This document shows positions 8,893 to 18,411 of a DNA stretch of 64,000 nucleotides, piece by piece (the stretch's first letter is position 1; each line of letters opens with the position of its first letter). The notes under the pieces were generated by a model. The model ran no database searches, was not told where the DNA came from, and worked only from the letters and a program-made list of their open reading frames with translations. A program made the translations under genes and the position numbers. Source of the stretch: Sphingobium_A sp965228065 (GTDB taxonomy: Bacteria > Pseudomonadota > Alphaproteobacteria > Sphingomonadales > Sphingomonadaceae). The stretch covers positions 186,001 through 250,000 of the forward strand of contig OZ245788.1 in the NCBI GenBank assembly GCA_965228065.1, given 5' to 3'.

Positions 8893-11814
8893 TCAGCGCG
8901 CCGCCGGCTTTTTCGCCGGCGCTTTCGCCGTTGCCTGAGGCAGCACCACCATCGACCAGTCCTTGCCCGGCGTCAGATAGCGCTTGGCCGTTTCCTGGAT
9001 CTGCTGCGGCGTGATCTGGATCAGATCGCGTGCCAGCGTGTTCATCGCCTCGATCCGGCGTGGATCGCGTGACGAGCCGGCCGTCTGCCGCAGCCAGAAC
9101 TGGTTCGCCGTCCCCGCACGCGCATAATATTGCTTGATGGGCCCCAGGGTGCGCGCCAGTTCGTCCGCTTCGATCGGCTTTGCCGCCAGATCCGCCGCGA
9201 TCTCGCGGCTGAGCTTGAAGAACAGGTCGACACCCTCGGGCTTCAACTGCCCCAGCACGATCAGATAGCCGCCATTGTCCATGCCGGTCGGCCATTGGCT
9301 GGCGACCGTCGGGCTGTAGCTGGCACCCGCCGCGTTGCGCAGCTGATCGAACAAACGGTCGTTGAACACGGCGGCCAGCACTTCCAGCTTGCGCGATTCG
9401 ACGACGTTGCCAAGCCCGCCGCCCGTCGGCCAGGCGATCACCGCCGCCGCCTGCTCGGGCGGGCCGCTATGCGTGCGCATCACCGGCTTCGCGACATGCG
9501 CAGGCACGCCGGTCAAGGCGCTGCCAGGTTCGATCGGCGCGGGGCCGCGCGGCTTCATCGCGCCAAAGGTAGCGAGCGCGGCATTCACCGCATCCTCGGT
9601 CTTGAAGTCGCCGAAGATCTGCACCTCGATCGGTCCGGTGGCGAGAAGAGGCTCCCACATTGCGCGGAAGGTCTCGGGCGTGAGCGATTCGATCTCCTTG
9701 CGATCGGGCGTCGTCCAGCGCGGATCGCCGCCACGGATCAACGCGTCGAGATCGCGCGTCAGCACATTGCCCGGCGACGCACTCATGATCTCGTAGCTGG
9801 CAAGAAGCTGTGCGCGCGCGCGGACGATCGGCGCAGGATCCCAGCCCGGCTTGTCGAGCTTGGCCGCGAGCAGTTTCAACTGGTCGGCAAGATCGGGAGC
9901 ACGCGTTTCCGCGCTCAGCACGAACGCATCCTCAGTGATCGACACACCCATGTTGATCTTGCGCCCATTGGTCAGCCGGTCGAGCTCCTCAAGCCCGAGA
10001 TCGCCGATGCCCGTGCCGACAAGCGCCATTGGGCCCGACCAGGCCAAAGTTTCGCGTTTGGCGGGCAGTGCCTTGTAGCCATTGCCGAAGCGGACCGAGA
10101 CATAGATCTTGCCGGGCTCACCCTGATTGGGGAACAGGATCAGATTGACGCCGTTCGACAGCTTGACCGTCTCGATCGGAAGCTGGGTGAGCGAGGCGCG
10201 GCTGACCACCGTTCCGGGCGTTCCCTGCTTGGGCACATCGTCGAACGTCACCGCGCGGGCATTGGCGCCCAGCGTCGTTGCGCTCACCGTTTCGGAAAGA
10301 GCCGCGGTCGCAAGCTGGGTCGCGTTGGGCAGTGCTTTCGGCGTGATCAGCAAGATGCGGGGACCCGCGCCAGTGAAGAGACGCTTGGTGGCATCGCGAA
10401 TCCGTTCGGGCGTGAACAGTCGCTTGGCGCCGCGGAAGATGTCGAGCGCACCCTGCGGCGTCGTCACGGTCTCGCGGATGTCGACGGCACGGACGAGATC
10501 GTCGGCCTGCTTCGAGCCGGGCTCTGCGCCGGCATTTTCGACCTGACCGAGCAGCGCAAGATCGAACTCGCTCACTTCGCGCTCGATATCGGCCTGGCCC
10601 GGCGGTGCGGTGGTCGCTTCCGCGATCACGGCACGAACGTCGCGCAGCGCGGCGCGCCAGTCGTCGCCGATCGGCACCAGCGACACCGTCGTGGTGTCGG
10701 CGGAACGCGACACATCTTCCTGATCGACCTGCGCCTGCAGGAAACTGCCGCCGGCGCGTGCCCGCGTTTCCAGGCGGCGATTGATGATGCGCAGCGCGAT
10801 CGCGTCGACCATCAACCCTTCATTGTACGAGATCGTATCCTCGACCGTTTCCCACGGCCGGAGCACCGCCATCTGCACCATGGTGGGAAAGCTGGGTTCG
10901 ACCACTGCGGCGGCGGCAGGCGCCTTCATGTCGGGCGTGCCGAAATCCGGATCCTTCGGGGCCGGGCCATCGCCCTTCCAGCCGCTGAAGCGGCTGCGCA
11001 CCATCGCCTCCATCGCGGCCGGATCGAGATCGCCGGAAATGACGACGACCGTACGCTCGGGGCGATACCAGCGATCGTGGAACGCCTTTAATCCAGCAGC
11101 GGTCGCGCCGGTCAGCGTTGCCGTCGTGCCGATCGGCGATCTTTTGGCGAGCTTCTGCCCGTTGAAGAAATGCGCGCGCAGAGCATCGCCCACCTTCACC
11201 GCGGCACCGAACTGTTCGCGCTGCTCGGCCAGCACCACCGCGCGCTCGGAATTCACGCTTTGATCGCTGATATTGGGCGAATCCATCATGCCCGCGAGAA
11301 TACGAAGGCTCTCGTCGACGCTGGTGGTGCTCGCCTGGGGCAGATCGAGCTTGTAGACCGTCTCGGTCGGCGTGGTCGACGCGTTGCTGTCCGACCCGAA
11401 GGTCGCGCCCAGCCGCTGCCAGATCCGCTTCGCCTCCAGTTCGGGCACCTCTTTCGATCCGCGGAACGAAAGATGCTCGAGGAAATGGGCGAAGCCGAGT
11501 TCGCTATCGTCTTCCATCAGCGAGCCCGCGTCGATCCGCACACGGATCGAGACCTGGCCCGGCGGCACGGCATTACGGCGGATCGCATAGCGCAGGCCGT
11601 TGTCCAGCGTACCGAACAACCAGGCCTTTTCCTGCGGCACGTCGCTGTTGACGTAAAGCCAGGGCGCCGGCCGCGGCGCGGGCGCGGCCGGCGCCGCGCT
11701 CGCCGCACCGGTTTTCGCGGGATCCCGCGCAAGCAGCCCCGATGTCGAGAAACCGATGCTCGCGATGAGGGGAAGGACGGCGAAGCGCGCCAGGCGCCGA
11801 TACTGGAACTTCAT
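8893..11814 (-). CDS. Secreted two-domain M16 family zinc metallopeptidase (pitrilysin-like)
   Basis: A 973-aa exported peptidase. An N-terminal signal-like segment (residues about 8-30) is followed by an Ala/Pro-rich linker. The catalytic M16 domain carries the inverted zinc motif HFLEH (H110, E113, H114), with a distal acidic cluster in SERAVVLAEQREQ. A second M16-like half follows and lacks the HxxEH motif, as is normal for the inactive partner half. The C-terminal tail is Lys/Ala/Pro-rich. Such proteins degrade peptides in the periplasm. The start at 11814 gives a proper signal peptide; upstream extension is hairpin-containing noncoding DNA. Confidence 0.88.
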   Translation of the reverse strand: MKFQYRRLARFAVLPLIASIGFSTSGLLARDPAKTGAASAAPAAPAPRPAPWLYVNSDVPQEKAWLFGTLDNGLRYAIRRNAVPPGQVSIRVRIDAGSLMEDDSELGFAHFLEHLSFRGSKEVPELEAKRIWQRLGATFGSDSNASTTPTETVYKLDLPQASTTSVDESLRILAGMMDSPNISDQSVNSERAVVLAEQREQFGAAVKVGDALRAHFFNGQKLAKRSPIGTTATLTGATAAGLKAFHDRWYRPERTVVVISGDLDPAAMEAMVRSRFSGWKGDGPAPKDPDFGTPDMKAPAAAAVVEPSFPTMVQMAVLRPWETVEDTISYNEGLMVDAIALRIINRRLETRARAGGSFLQAQVDQEDVSRSADTTTVSLVPIGDDWRAALRDVRAVIAEATTAPPGQADIEREVSEFDLALLGQVENAGAEPGSKQADDLVRAVDIRETVTTPQGALDIFRGAKRLFTPERIRDATKRLFTGAGPRILLITPKALPNATQLATAALSETVSATTLGANARAVTFDDVPKQGTPGTVVSRASLTQLPIETVKLSNGVNLILFPNQGEPGKIYVSVRFGNGYKALPAKRETLAWSGPMALVGTGIGDLGLEELDRLTNGRKINMGVSITEDAFVLSAETRAPDLADQLKLLAAKLDKPGWDPAPIVRARAQLLASYEIMSASPGNVLTRDLDALIRGGDPRWTTPDRKEIESLTPETFRAMWEPLLATGPIEVQIFGDFKTEDAVNAALATFGAMKPRGPAPIEPGSALTGVPAHVAKPVMRTHSGPPEQAAAVIAWPTGGGLGNVVESRKLEVLAAVFNDRLFDQLRNAAGASYSPTVASQWPTGMDNGGYLIVLGQLKPEGVDLFFKLSREIAADLAAKPIEADELARTLGPIKQYYARAGTANQFWLRQTAGSSRDPRRIEAMNTLARDLIQITPQQIQETAKRYLTPGKDWSMVVLPQATAKAPAKKPAAR

Positions 11815-11894
11815 GCGCGCGATCCTACCGGGCAAAGATGAACCTTGCCAACACGGATTCGGGAAAGTCGGGGAAAGCCTCTCCCGCAGATAGA

Positions 11895-11931
11895 TTTCGG
11901 GCCGCCAGGTGAAACACCTGCCGGCCCGAAA
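11895..11931. repeat. Stem-loop upstream of the M16 peptidase gene
   Basis: TTTCGGGCCGCCAGGTG pairs with CACCTGCCGGCCCGAAA across a 3-nt loop (17-bp stem, one mismatch). It lies in the 188-nt gap between the rhlE-type gene and the peptidase gene, both on the minus strand, and may end read-through from the helicase gene. Confidence 0.55.
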
Positions 11932-11954
11932 ATCCCGATAAACGAAGGAAATCC

Positions 11955-11991
11955 GGACTCGCTGTGGTTCGGCGTGAACCACTGCGAGTCC
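11955..11991. repeat. Stem-loop just after the RhlE-type helicase gene
   Basis: GGACTCGCTGTGGTTC and GAACCACTGCGAGTCC form a 16-bp stem with one mismatch around GGCGT. It begins 11 nt past the helicase stop. The inner GGTTC-N5-GAACC layout is shared with the element at 25925-25959, which suggests one dispersed family. Confidence 0.55.
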
Positions 11992-12002
11992 GATAGAAGG
12001 CG

Positions 12003-13337
12003 TTACCGCCCGCCGAACTTCTTCACCGCACCCTTGTGCGCGCCGACCGGACCGCGCCGGCGGAACGGACGCTTGGTCTTTTCGGGCGCACCGGCAGGCG
12101 CCGAACGGCCGTCGTGGCGGCGCTCGCCACCGCGCGGACCGCGGCCCTGCGGCTGCTCCGAACGGGTCGACGGTGCCGCCTTGGGCAGCTTCGCCGCTTC
12201 GACCAGGAAATTCTCGGGCAGCGGAATGCTGTCCAGCTTCACGCCGGTCAGACGCTCGATCTGGCGCAGCCAGTTCTTCTCGTCATTGTCGACGAAGCTC
12301 ACCGAAACGCCCTCGGCGCCGGCGCGCGCGGTGCGGCCGATGCGGTGGACATATTGCTCGGGCACATTCGGCATCTCGAAGTTGAAGACATGGCTGACGC
12401 CGGGCACGTCGATGCCGCGCGCCGCGATGTCGGTCGCGACGAGGAACTTGATCTCACCCGAGCGGAACGCGCCAAGCGCGGCGGTCCGCTGCGGCTGGCT
12501 CTTGTTGCCGTGGATCGCAGCCGCGCCGATGTTCGCGGCGTGGAGATGCTTCACCACGCGGTCGGCGCCATGCTTGGTCCGCGTGAAGATCAGCGCGCGC
12601 TCGATCTTCTCGTTCTGCAGCGTCAGGGTCAGCAGGGCCTGCTTTTCCTTGGCGTTGACGAAGGTGACATATTGGCGGACGCGCTCGGCAGTCGACGACT
12701 GCGGCGCGACCGACACCTTGACCGGATCGGTCAGGAAACGATCGCCCAGTTCGGAGATCGCCTTGGGCATGGTGGCCGAGAAGAACAGGCTCTGGCGCTT
12801 GCGCGGCAGCATCTTGTCGATCCGCTTGATCGGCACGATGAAACCGAGGTCCATCATCTGGTCGGCTTCGTCGAGCACGAAGATCTCGACGTCCTTCAGC
12901 GTCAGCGCACGCTGCTCGATCAGGTCGAGCAGGCGGCCGGGCGTGGCGACGAGGATGTCGACGCCGGCGCGCATGCGCTGGATCTGCTTGCCGACGGGCA
13001 CGCCGCCGAACACCGTCTCGACCGACAGGCGCATGAAGCGCGCATAGTCGCGGAACGAGGCCGCGATCTGGCTGGCCAGTTCGCGCGTCGGCGACAGCAC
13101 GAGCATACGGCAACCGCCAAGCGGGGTCGGCTTCGGATTCTTGTGGAAATAATCGAGGCTGGGCAGCGCGAAAGCCGCCGTCTTGCCGGTGCCGGTCTGC
13201 GCGATGCCGCACAGGTCGCGGCCTTCGAGCAGCGACGGGATCGCCTTTTCCTGGATCGGCGTGGGCTTGTCATAGCCCTTGCTGGCAAGCGCCTTGAGGA
13301 TCGGCTCGGCAAGGCCAAGCTGGGTAAAGTTGGTCAA
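12003..13337 (-). CDS. rhlE: DEAD-box RNA helicase, RhlE type
   Basis: A 444-aa ATP-dependent RNA helicase of the kind used in ribosome assembly and RNA decay. In order it shows the Q motif (KPTPIQ), Walker A AQTGTGKT, PTRELA, TPGR, DEAD in FVLDEADQMMD, SAT in FFSATMP, and C-domain motifs ARGIDVPGV and HRIGRTARAG. The last 60 or so residues are Arg/Gly/Lys-rich, an RNA-binding tail common in RhlE proteins. RhlE is chosen from overall motif flavour and size; another DEAD-box subgroup is possible. Confidence 0.9.
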   Translation of the reverse strand: MTNFTQLGLAEPILKALASKGYDKPTPIQEKAIPSLLEGRDLCGIAQTGTGKTAAFALPSLDYFHKNPKPTPLGGCRMLVLSPTRELASQIAASFRDYARFMRLSVETVFGGVPVGKQIQRMRAGVDILVATPGRLLDLIEQRALTLKDVEIFVLDEADQMMDLGFIVPIKRIDKMLPRKRQSLFFSATMPKAISELGDRFLTDPVKVSVAPQSSTAERVRQYVTFVNAKEKQALLTLTLQNEKIERALIFTRTKHGADRVVKHLHAANIGAAAIHGNKSQPQRTAALGAFRSGEIKFLVATDIAARGIDVPGVSHVFNFEMPNVPEQYVHRIGRTARAGAEGVSVSFVDNDEKNWLRQIERLTGVKLDSIPLPENFLVEAAKLPKAAPSTRSEQPQGRGPRGGERRHDGRSAPAGAPEKTKRPFRRRGPVGAHKGAVKKFGGR

Positions 13338-13724
13338 ATCTGTAACTCACAATCTATGCGAGGCGCGCGCCATCGCTGGCGCACGAACCGCGGGGTTCGA
13401 TGACGACCCGCGTGAAAAGGGAAGCCTTGGGCAAAAGCGCATCTGGTTTCGGCCGGCCCCGGGAAACCGGGCGTTCACGCTGCCGAATATGAGCAGGGCC
13501 GGTCCACCGGCCTTGTGCGCTGCGGCGCATATGGTCGAAGACCGTGGCAAAAGCAAGGCAGAGGGCGGGAAAGTGGCAGCATCAACCCAAGCCCGCACGT
13601 CACCCCGGTATCGGAAGGGCCAACATTGGCTGGTCCCGGCAACAAGCCTTACGACGCAGGACCGGCCCCGTTTCACCATTGCTGAACCATTGCGCGATAC
13701 GCGGGCAGCAGGGGGATGCATCAC
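13338..13724. other. Divergent intergenic region between the helicase and serpin genes
   Basis: This 387-nt stretch separates two divergent genes and must hold both promoters. I see a small hairpin (GGCCGGT/ACCGGCC at about 13497-13512) and no convincing small gene. An open frame across it on the plus strand has no family character. Confidence 0.5.
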
Positions 13725-15041
13725 ATGAAATCGGCCAAACTGTGCGCTCTGTTGCTCGCTTGGACTTTCGCGCCCGCATCGGCGCAGGTTGCGGATAGCG
13801 AACCGGCGCCGCCGGCATACCGTCCCGTCGTACCGGTCGACGCGGACGCCGCTCAGGCCGCCGCGGGCATCAACCGCTTCTCGATACACCTGTACAAGGC
13901 ATCGATCCAACCCGCCGAGAATCTGTTCCTGTCGCCCGCGAGCGTCTCGATCGCGGTCGGCCTCGCCTATCGCGGCGCGGTCGGCCCGACCGCCGAAGAG
14001 CTGAAGGCGGGAATGCATTATTTCGCTGATGCCAAGGCGTACGCGCCCGCAAATGGTCGCTTGCTGAAGCATCTCAACTATCTGTCGGCGAACAATCGCC
14101 TGATGATCGCCAACAGCCTGTGGCTCCAGGACGGAATGCCGCTGCGCGACGATTTCGCCGCCGATATGGCGGCGCATTACGAAGCCGGGCTGCAGCGCGT
14201 GAACTTCCGAGCAGATCCCGATGCGGCGCGGCTGAAAATCAATGCCTGGGTCGAGACGCACACCAACGACAAGATCAAGGAGCTGCTTGCGGAGCCGGAC
14301 ATCACTGTCCTGACGCGCGCCGCTTTGGTCAACACGATCTACTGGAAAGGCAACTGGCACGTGCCCTTCCCTCGAGCGCTGACAAAGAATGGCGCGTTCA
14401 CTGCGTTGGACGGCCGCAAATTGACAACGCCTCTGATGCAGTTGCGGTCGCATTTCGCCGTTGCGGAATTTGCCGGCGTCCAGGCCATCGCGATCCCCTA
14501 TGATCGCTCCGACGTCAGTATGATCGTGCTCATGCCGAAATCGGCGCGGGCCCTGCCCGGTTTCGAGAAAGGCCTTATTCCGGAGGCCATGTCGGAATGG
14601 CTCGACAAACTCGACGCCGCCGAGCCGCGCGATACGATCCTCACCTTTCCCCGCATGTCGCTCAAGTGGCGCAACGACCTTGTGGACACCCTGCAAAACC
14701 TGGGCATGAAAACACCGTTCTCGGATTTTGCCGATTTCTCCGGGATGGCGCAGATACCCTATCCCGGCGAAGTGGAGGACGCCGTCGGCCTGAAGATCAG
14801 CAAAGTCATCCACCAGACTTTTCTGGATGCCGATGAGAATGGCTCGGAAGCGGCCGCCGCAACTGCCGTTCTTATGGATATAATCGTCACGGGCAAATCC
14901 ACCGCCCCCCCACCGCCGCCGCCCTATATTTTCCGCGCGGACAAGCCATTCATGTTCCTGCTGCGTGACGGGCGAACCAGGACGATCCTCTTCATGGGTC
15001 GTTATGTCGCGCCGCCCGCCGGAGCGCAGGCCCCGGACTGA
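13725..15041 (+). CDS. Secreted serpin-family protease inhibitor
   Basis: A 438-aa serpin with an N-terminal signal peptide (MKSAKLCALLLAWTFAPASA). The serpin core is recognisable: ENLFLSPASVSIAVGLAYRGA, ANSLWLQ, VNTIYWKGNW and the C-terminal DKPFMFLLRDG. The reactive-loop hinge ENGSEAAAATAV has small residues at the P15-P9 positions, the pattern of inhibitory serpins. Counting from the hinge Glu puts P1 near Ile in MDIIVTG, but a proline run (six P) makes this loop longer than usual, so the scissile bond is uncertain. The ATG at 13725 sits 9 nt from GGGGG; an ATG at 13716 is too close to it. Confidence 0.9.
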   Translation: MKSAKLCALLLAWTFAPASAQVADSEPAPPAYRPVVPVDADAAQAAAGINRFSIHLYKASIQPAENLFLSPASVSIAVGLAYRGAVGPTAEELKAGMHYFADAKAYAPANGRLLKHLNYLSANNRLMIANSLWLQDGMPLRDDFAADMAAHYEAGLQRVNFRADPDAARLKINAWVETHTNDKIKELLAEPDITVLTRAALVNTIYWKGNWHVPFPRALTKNGAFTALDGRKLTTPLMQLRSHFAVAEFAGVQAIAIPYDRSDVSMIVLMPKSARALPGFEKGLIPEAMSEWLDKLDAAEPRDTILTFPRMSLKWRNDLVDTLQNLGMKTPFSDFADFSGMAQIPYPGEVEDAVGLKISKVIHQTFLDADENGSEAAAATAVLMDIIVTGKSTAPPPPPPYIFRADKPFMFLLRDGRTRTILFMGRYVAPPAGAQAPD

Positions 15042-15088
15042 TCCGCTCATCCCTTGCCCGACGTCACGACTTCCAGCACAAGCGCGAC

Positions 15089-16390
15089 ATGAAGATCCTG
15101 CTCGCTCCCCTCGCCGTCGCACTCCTCGCCGTCCCCGCACACGCTGCCCTTGCACCTGCCGAACGCAAGATCGCCGCCGCCGTCGATGCCGATCAGGATC
15201 GGTCGATCGCGCTGCTCGAAAAGCTGGTCAACCAGAACTCCGGTTCGCTCAATCCCGAGGGTGTGACCAAGGTTGGCGAGATGATGCGCGCCGAACTGGA
15301 GCCGCTGGGCTTCGCGGTACGCTGGGTGCCGATGACCGAGACCAAACGCGCCGGGCATCTGATCGCCGTCCACAAGGGCAATGGCCGCGGCAAGCGCATG
15401 TTGCTGATCGGCCATCTCGATACGGTGTTCGAGCCCGCATCGCCGTTTCGCGGCTTCACGCGCAAGGGCGATCAGGGCATCGGTCCGGGCGCCGGCGACG
15501 ACAAGGGCGGGATCGTCGTGATGGTGATGGCGCTGCGGGCGATGCATGCGGCCGGCACGCTGAAGGACGCCGATATCGAAGTGGTGCTGACCGGCGACGA
15601 GGAGGATGCGGGCGATCCGATCGAGGTGGCGCGCCGCGACCTGATCGAGGCGGGCAAGCGCGCCGACGCCGCGCTCGACTTCGAGGGACTGAGCATCGAG
15701 GATGGCAAGGACATGGGCTCGATCGCCCGGCGCAGCAGCGACAGCTGGACGGTGACGGTGACCGCGAAGAGCGGCCATTCCAGCGGCATCTTCGCGCCCG
15801 GCGTCGGCGACGGCGCGATCTATGGCCTGGCGAAGATCGTCACCGCATTCCGCACCGAGCTGCCCGAACCCAATCTGACCTTCAATGTCGGGCTGATCGC
15901 GGGCGGCAGCGACGTGGCGCTGAACGAAGGCAGGATCGCCGGCACCGTCGCCGGCAAATCCAACATCATCGCCGCCACCGCAACGGCGCGCGGCGACCTG
16001 CGTGCATTGTCCAACGACCAGATCGAGCGGGTGAAGGCAAAGATGACCGCGATCGTCGCTCGCCCGCTGACCGGTGCCAAGGCTGAGATCAGCTTCGATC
16101 CCGGCGGCTATCCCGCAATGGCGCCGACCGAAGGCAACCGCGCGCTCCTGGGCCAGCTCAATGGCGTGAATCGCGATCTCGGCCTGGCCGAAATGGCCCC
16201 GCTCGATCCGCTGAAGCGCGGCGCCGGCGATATCGGCTTCGTCGCGAACGATGTCGCGGGGCTGGTCGGCCTGGGCCCGTCTGGCTCCGGCAGCCACGCG
16301 CCCGGCGAGGCGGTCGATCTGTCGAGCTTCGGCCGCCAGGCGAAGCGCGGCGCGATCCTGATGACCCGTCTCAGCCGCACGCCGCGATAG
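15089..16390 (+). CDS. Secreted M20 family metallopeptidase (glutamate carboxypeptidase-like)
   Basis: A 433-aa exported enzyme. It has a signal peptide ending VPAHAA, then the dinuclear zinc site of M20 peptidases: GHLDTVFE, GAGDDKGG, the catalytic pair in TGDEEDAGD, and downstream GPSGSGSHAPGEAVD with the last His ligand. The central dimerisation domain contains SGHSSGIFAPGVGDGA. The family removes terminal residues from peptides or folyl-glutamates; the substrate is not known here. It follows the serpin gene by 47 nt on the same strand. Confidence 0.88.
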   Translation: MKILLAPLAVALLAVPAHAALAPAERKIAAAVDADQDRSIALLEKLVNQNSGSLNPEGVTKVGEMMRAELEPLGFAVRWVPMTETKRAGHLIAVHKGNGRGKRMLLIGHLDTVFEPASPFRGFTRKGDQGIGPGAGDDKGGIVVMVMALRAMHAAGTLKDADIEVVLTGDEEDAGDPIEVARRDLIEAGKRADAALDFEGLSIEDGKDMGSIARRSSDSWTVTVTAKSGHSSGIFAPGVGDGAIYGLAKIVTAFRTELPEPNLTFNVGLIAGGSDVALNEGRIAGTVAGKSNIIAATATARGDLRALSNDQIERVKAKMTAIVARPLTGAKAEISFDPGGYPAMAPTEGNRALLGQLNGVNRDLGLAEMAPLDPLKRGAGDIGFVANDVAGLVGLGPSGSGSHAPGEAVDLSSFGRQAKRGAILMTRLSRTPR

Positions 16391-16456
16391 CTTTTTCTAG
16401 TCGTGCGATAGGAAAAGCACTTTGCGAATCTCCTCGTCGCTCGGCATGAGAGCAGC

Positions 16457-17158
16457 GTGACCAAGACCGCATTGATCGTCCGGCACGTCCCCTATGAGGG
16501 TATCGCCGGTTTCCGCGAGCCGATCGAACGCGCGGGCTATGTGCTCGACCGCATCGACGTGGCCGATCCCGCCTTTCCCGAGGCCGATCTCGTATCGCCC
16601 GACCTCGTCCTGCTGATGGGCGGGCCGATGGGCGTGTACGAACGCGACGCGCATCCCTGGATCGATCACGAGATCGAACGGCTGCGCCGCCGGCTCGACG
16701 CCGATCGTCCGACGCTGGGCGTCTGCCTGGGCGCGCAGATCGTCGCGGCGACGCTGGGTGCCGAGGTTTATCGGGGGCCGGAACAGGAAATCGGCTTCCA
16801 TCCGGTCGCGGTGACGGACGCCGGCACAGCAAGTCCGCTGGACGCGCTTGGCGAAACACCGGTTCTTCACTGGCATGGCGATACGTTCGATCTGCCCCCC
16901 GACGCCGAATGGCTCGCACGCAGCGACCGTTATGCCCATCAGGCGTTCCGTCGCGGAAACACGCTGCTCGCACTGCAATTCCATGCCGAAATGGGGATCG
17001 ATCCGCGCATCGATCACTGGATCGAAAATTCGACCGACAGCCTGGCAGCGCTCGGCCTGAACGGCCCGACGATGCGAGCGGATTATGACCGGCTCGGTCC
17101 GGACTGTGTTGCGGCCGGCCGTACGATGATCGAACGCTGGCTGGCAGAATTGCCTTGA
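16457..17158 (+). CDS. Class I glutamine amidotransferase-like protein (GuaA-type domain)
   Basis: A 233-aa stand-alone amidotransferase domain. It shows LMGGPMGVYE, the nucleophile elbow GVCLGAQIVA with the catalytic Cys, and LHWHGDTFDLP plus ALQFHAEM that supply the His/Glu part of the triad. Such proteins hydrolyse glutamine or act as gamma-glutamyl hydrolases, and the partner is unknown. The start is a GTG (16457); the ATG at 16446 reads into a stop after four codons. Confidence 0.85.
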   Translation: MTKTALIVRHVPYEGIAGFREPIERAGYVLDRIDVADPAFPEADLVSPDLVLLMGGPMGVYERDAHPWIDHEIERLRRRLDADRPTLGVCLGAQIVAATLGAEVYRGPEQEIGFHPVAVTDAGTASPLDALGETPVLHWHGDTFDLPPDAEWLARSDRYAHQAFRRGNTLLALQFHAEMGIDPRIDHWIENSTDSLAALGLNGPTMRADYDRLGPDCVAAGRTMIERWLAELP

Positions 17159-17180
17159 TCGTCCCCCTCCGCAGCCCCAC

Positions 17181-17762
17181 ATGAGCCCCATGTTGATCGA
17201 GACCGAAACCACGCCGAACCCGGCGACGCTCAAATTCCTGCCCGGCCGCAAGGTGATGGACGCAGGCACGCGCGACTTCGCCTCCCCCGAAGAGGCCGAA
17301 GCGTCGCCCTTGGCGGAAGAGCTGTTTTCGCTCGGCGACGTGGTCGGGGTGTTCTTCGGCAGCGATTTCGTATCGGTCACCGCCGCACCGGGCGTTGGCT
17401 GGAGCGATCTCAAGCCGCAGGTCCTGTCGGTCCTGCTCGACCATTTCTCGGCGGAAATGCCGCTGTTCCGCGCCGGAAGCGCGGCGGGCATCACCGTGCC
17501 GGCCGAAGATGCGTTCCAGGACGATCCCGAGGATGCCGACATCGTCGCGCAGATCCGCGAGCTGATCGACACGCGCGTCCGCCCGGCCGTCGCCAATGAC
17601 GGCGGCGACATCATCTATCGCGGCTTCGACAAGGGCACCGTCTATCTCAAGATGCAGGGCGCCTGTTCGGGCTGCCCATCGTCGACCGCGACGCTGAAGC
17701 ACGGCATCGAATCGCTGCTGAAGCATTATGTGCCCGAAGTAACGGACGTCCAGGCAGTCTGA
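17181..17762 (+). CDS. NifU/Nfu-type iron-sulfur cluster carrier
   Basis: A 193-aa protein with an N-terminal Nfu domain (TPNPATLKFLPGR) and a C-terminal NifU domain carrying the cluster motif CSGC in MQGACSGCPSSTATLKHGIE. Proteins of this layout bind a labile [4Fe-4S] cluster and deliver it to target enzymes. The ATG at 17181 is used; an ATG at 17190 is equally possible. It may serve the many iron-sulfur proteins nearby (MiaB, HemN-like, FnrN, CcoG), which is inference. Confidence 0.9.
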   Translation: MSPMLIETETTPNPATLKFLPGRKVMDAGTRDFASPEEAEASPLAEELFSLGDVVGVFFGSDFVSVTAAPGVGWSDLKPQVLSVLLDHFSAEMPLFRAGSAAGITVPAEDAFQDDPEDADIVAQIRELIDTRVRPAVANDGGDIIYRGFDKGTVYLKMQGACSGCPSSTATLKHGIESLLKHYVPEVTDVQAV

Positions 17763-17802
17763 ACCACCGTCATATTCCATATAATCAGGGGAAAGATCGA
17801 TC

Positions 17803-18396
17803 ATGGGCCAGCCGCTCTCGCCGGATGCTCTCGACACGCTGTTCCGTGACGCGCGCAGCTATAATGGTTACCTCGACACGCCCGTGACCGAAGACCAGCT
17901 CCACGCGATCTGGGAACTGATGAAGATGGGCCCCACATCCGCGAACATGCTGCCGGCGCGCCTGGTCTGGTGCGTCAGCCAGGAGGCGAAGGACAGGCTG
18001 GCCGCATTGTCGAGCGGCACCAATGGCGCGAAGATCGCCAAGGCGCCCGTCACCGTGATCATCGGCATGGACGTGGATTTCCACGAACAGCTGATCGACC
18101 TGTTCCCGCATGCGCCCGAGGCACGCGACTGGTTTCCCGATCCGGCGGCGCGCGAAGTCGCGGCGCTGCGCAACAGCTCGCTGCAGGGCGGCTATTTCAT
18201 CCTCGCCGCCCGCGCACTCGGGCTCGACACCGGGCCGATGTCGGGCTTCGACAATGCCGCGGTCGACGCGGCATTTTTCGGCGACACGCCCAATGTGAAG
18301 TCCAACTTCATCTCGACGCTCGGTTATGGCGACCCGGCGACCATCTTCGGTCGCCTGCCCCGCCCCGCCTTCGAGCGGTTCAACACGATCGCCTGA
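17803..18396 (+). CDS. Nitroreductase-family protein, RutE/malonic semialdehyde reductase-like
   Basis: A 197-aa flavin-dependent reductase. The motifs ARSYNGYLD, MKMGPTSANMLPAR and SLQGGYFILAARALGLDTGPMSGFD match the RutE/HadB branch of the nitroreductase superfamily, which reduces malonic semialdehyde to 3-hydroxypropionate in E. coli pyrimidine breakdown. No other rut genes are nearby, so the physiological substrate is open. It has FMN-binding residues consistent with the fold (Arg/Ser near the N-terminus). Confidence 0.85.
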   Translation: MGQPLSPDALDTLFRDARSYNGYLDTPVTEDQLHAIWELMKMGPTSANMLPARLVWCVSQEAKDRLAALSSGTNGAKIAKAPVTVIIGMDVDFHEQLIDLFPHAPEARDWFPDPAAREVAALRNSSLQGGYFILAARALGLDTGPMSGFDNAAVDAAFFGDTPNVKSNFISTLGYGDPATIFGRLPRPAFERFNTIA

Positions 18397-18411
18397 GGCC
18401 CGCTCGGCCCG

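Noticed and set aside
13279..13728. Open frame across the helicase-serpin intergenic region
   Set aside because: Overlaps the helicase start and the promoter region, shows no conserved motif and no good ribosome-binding site.
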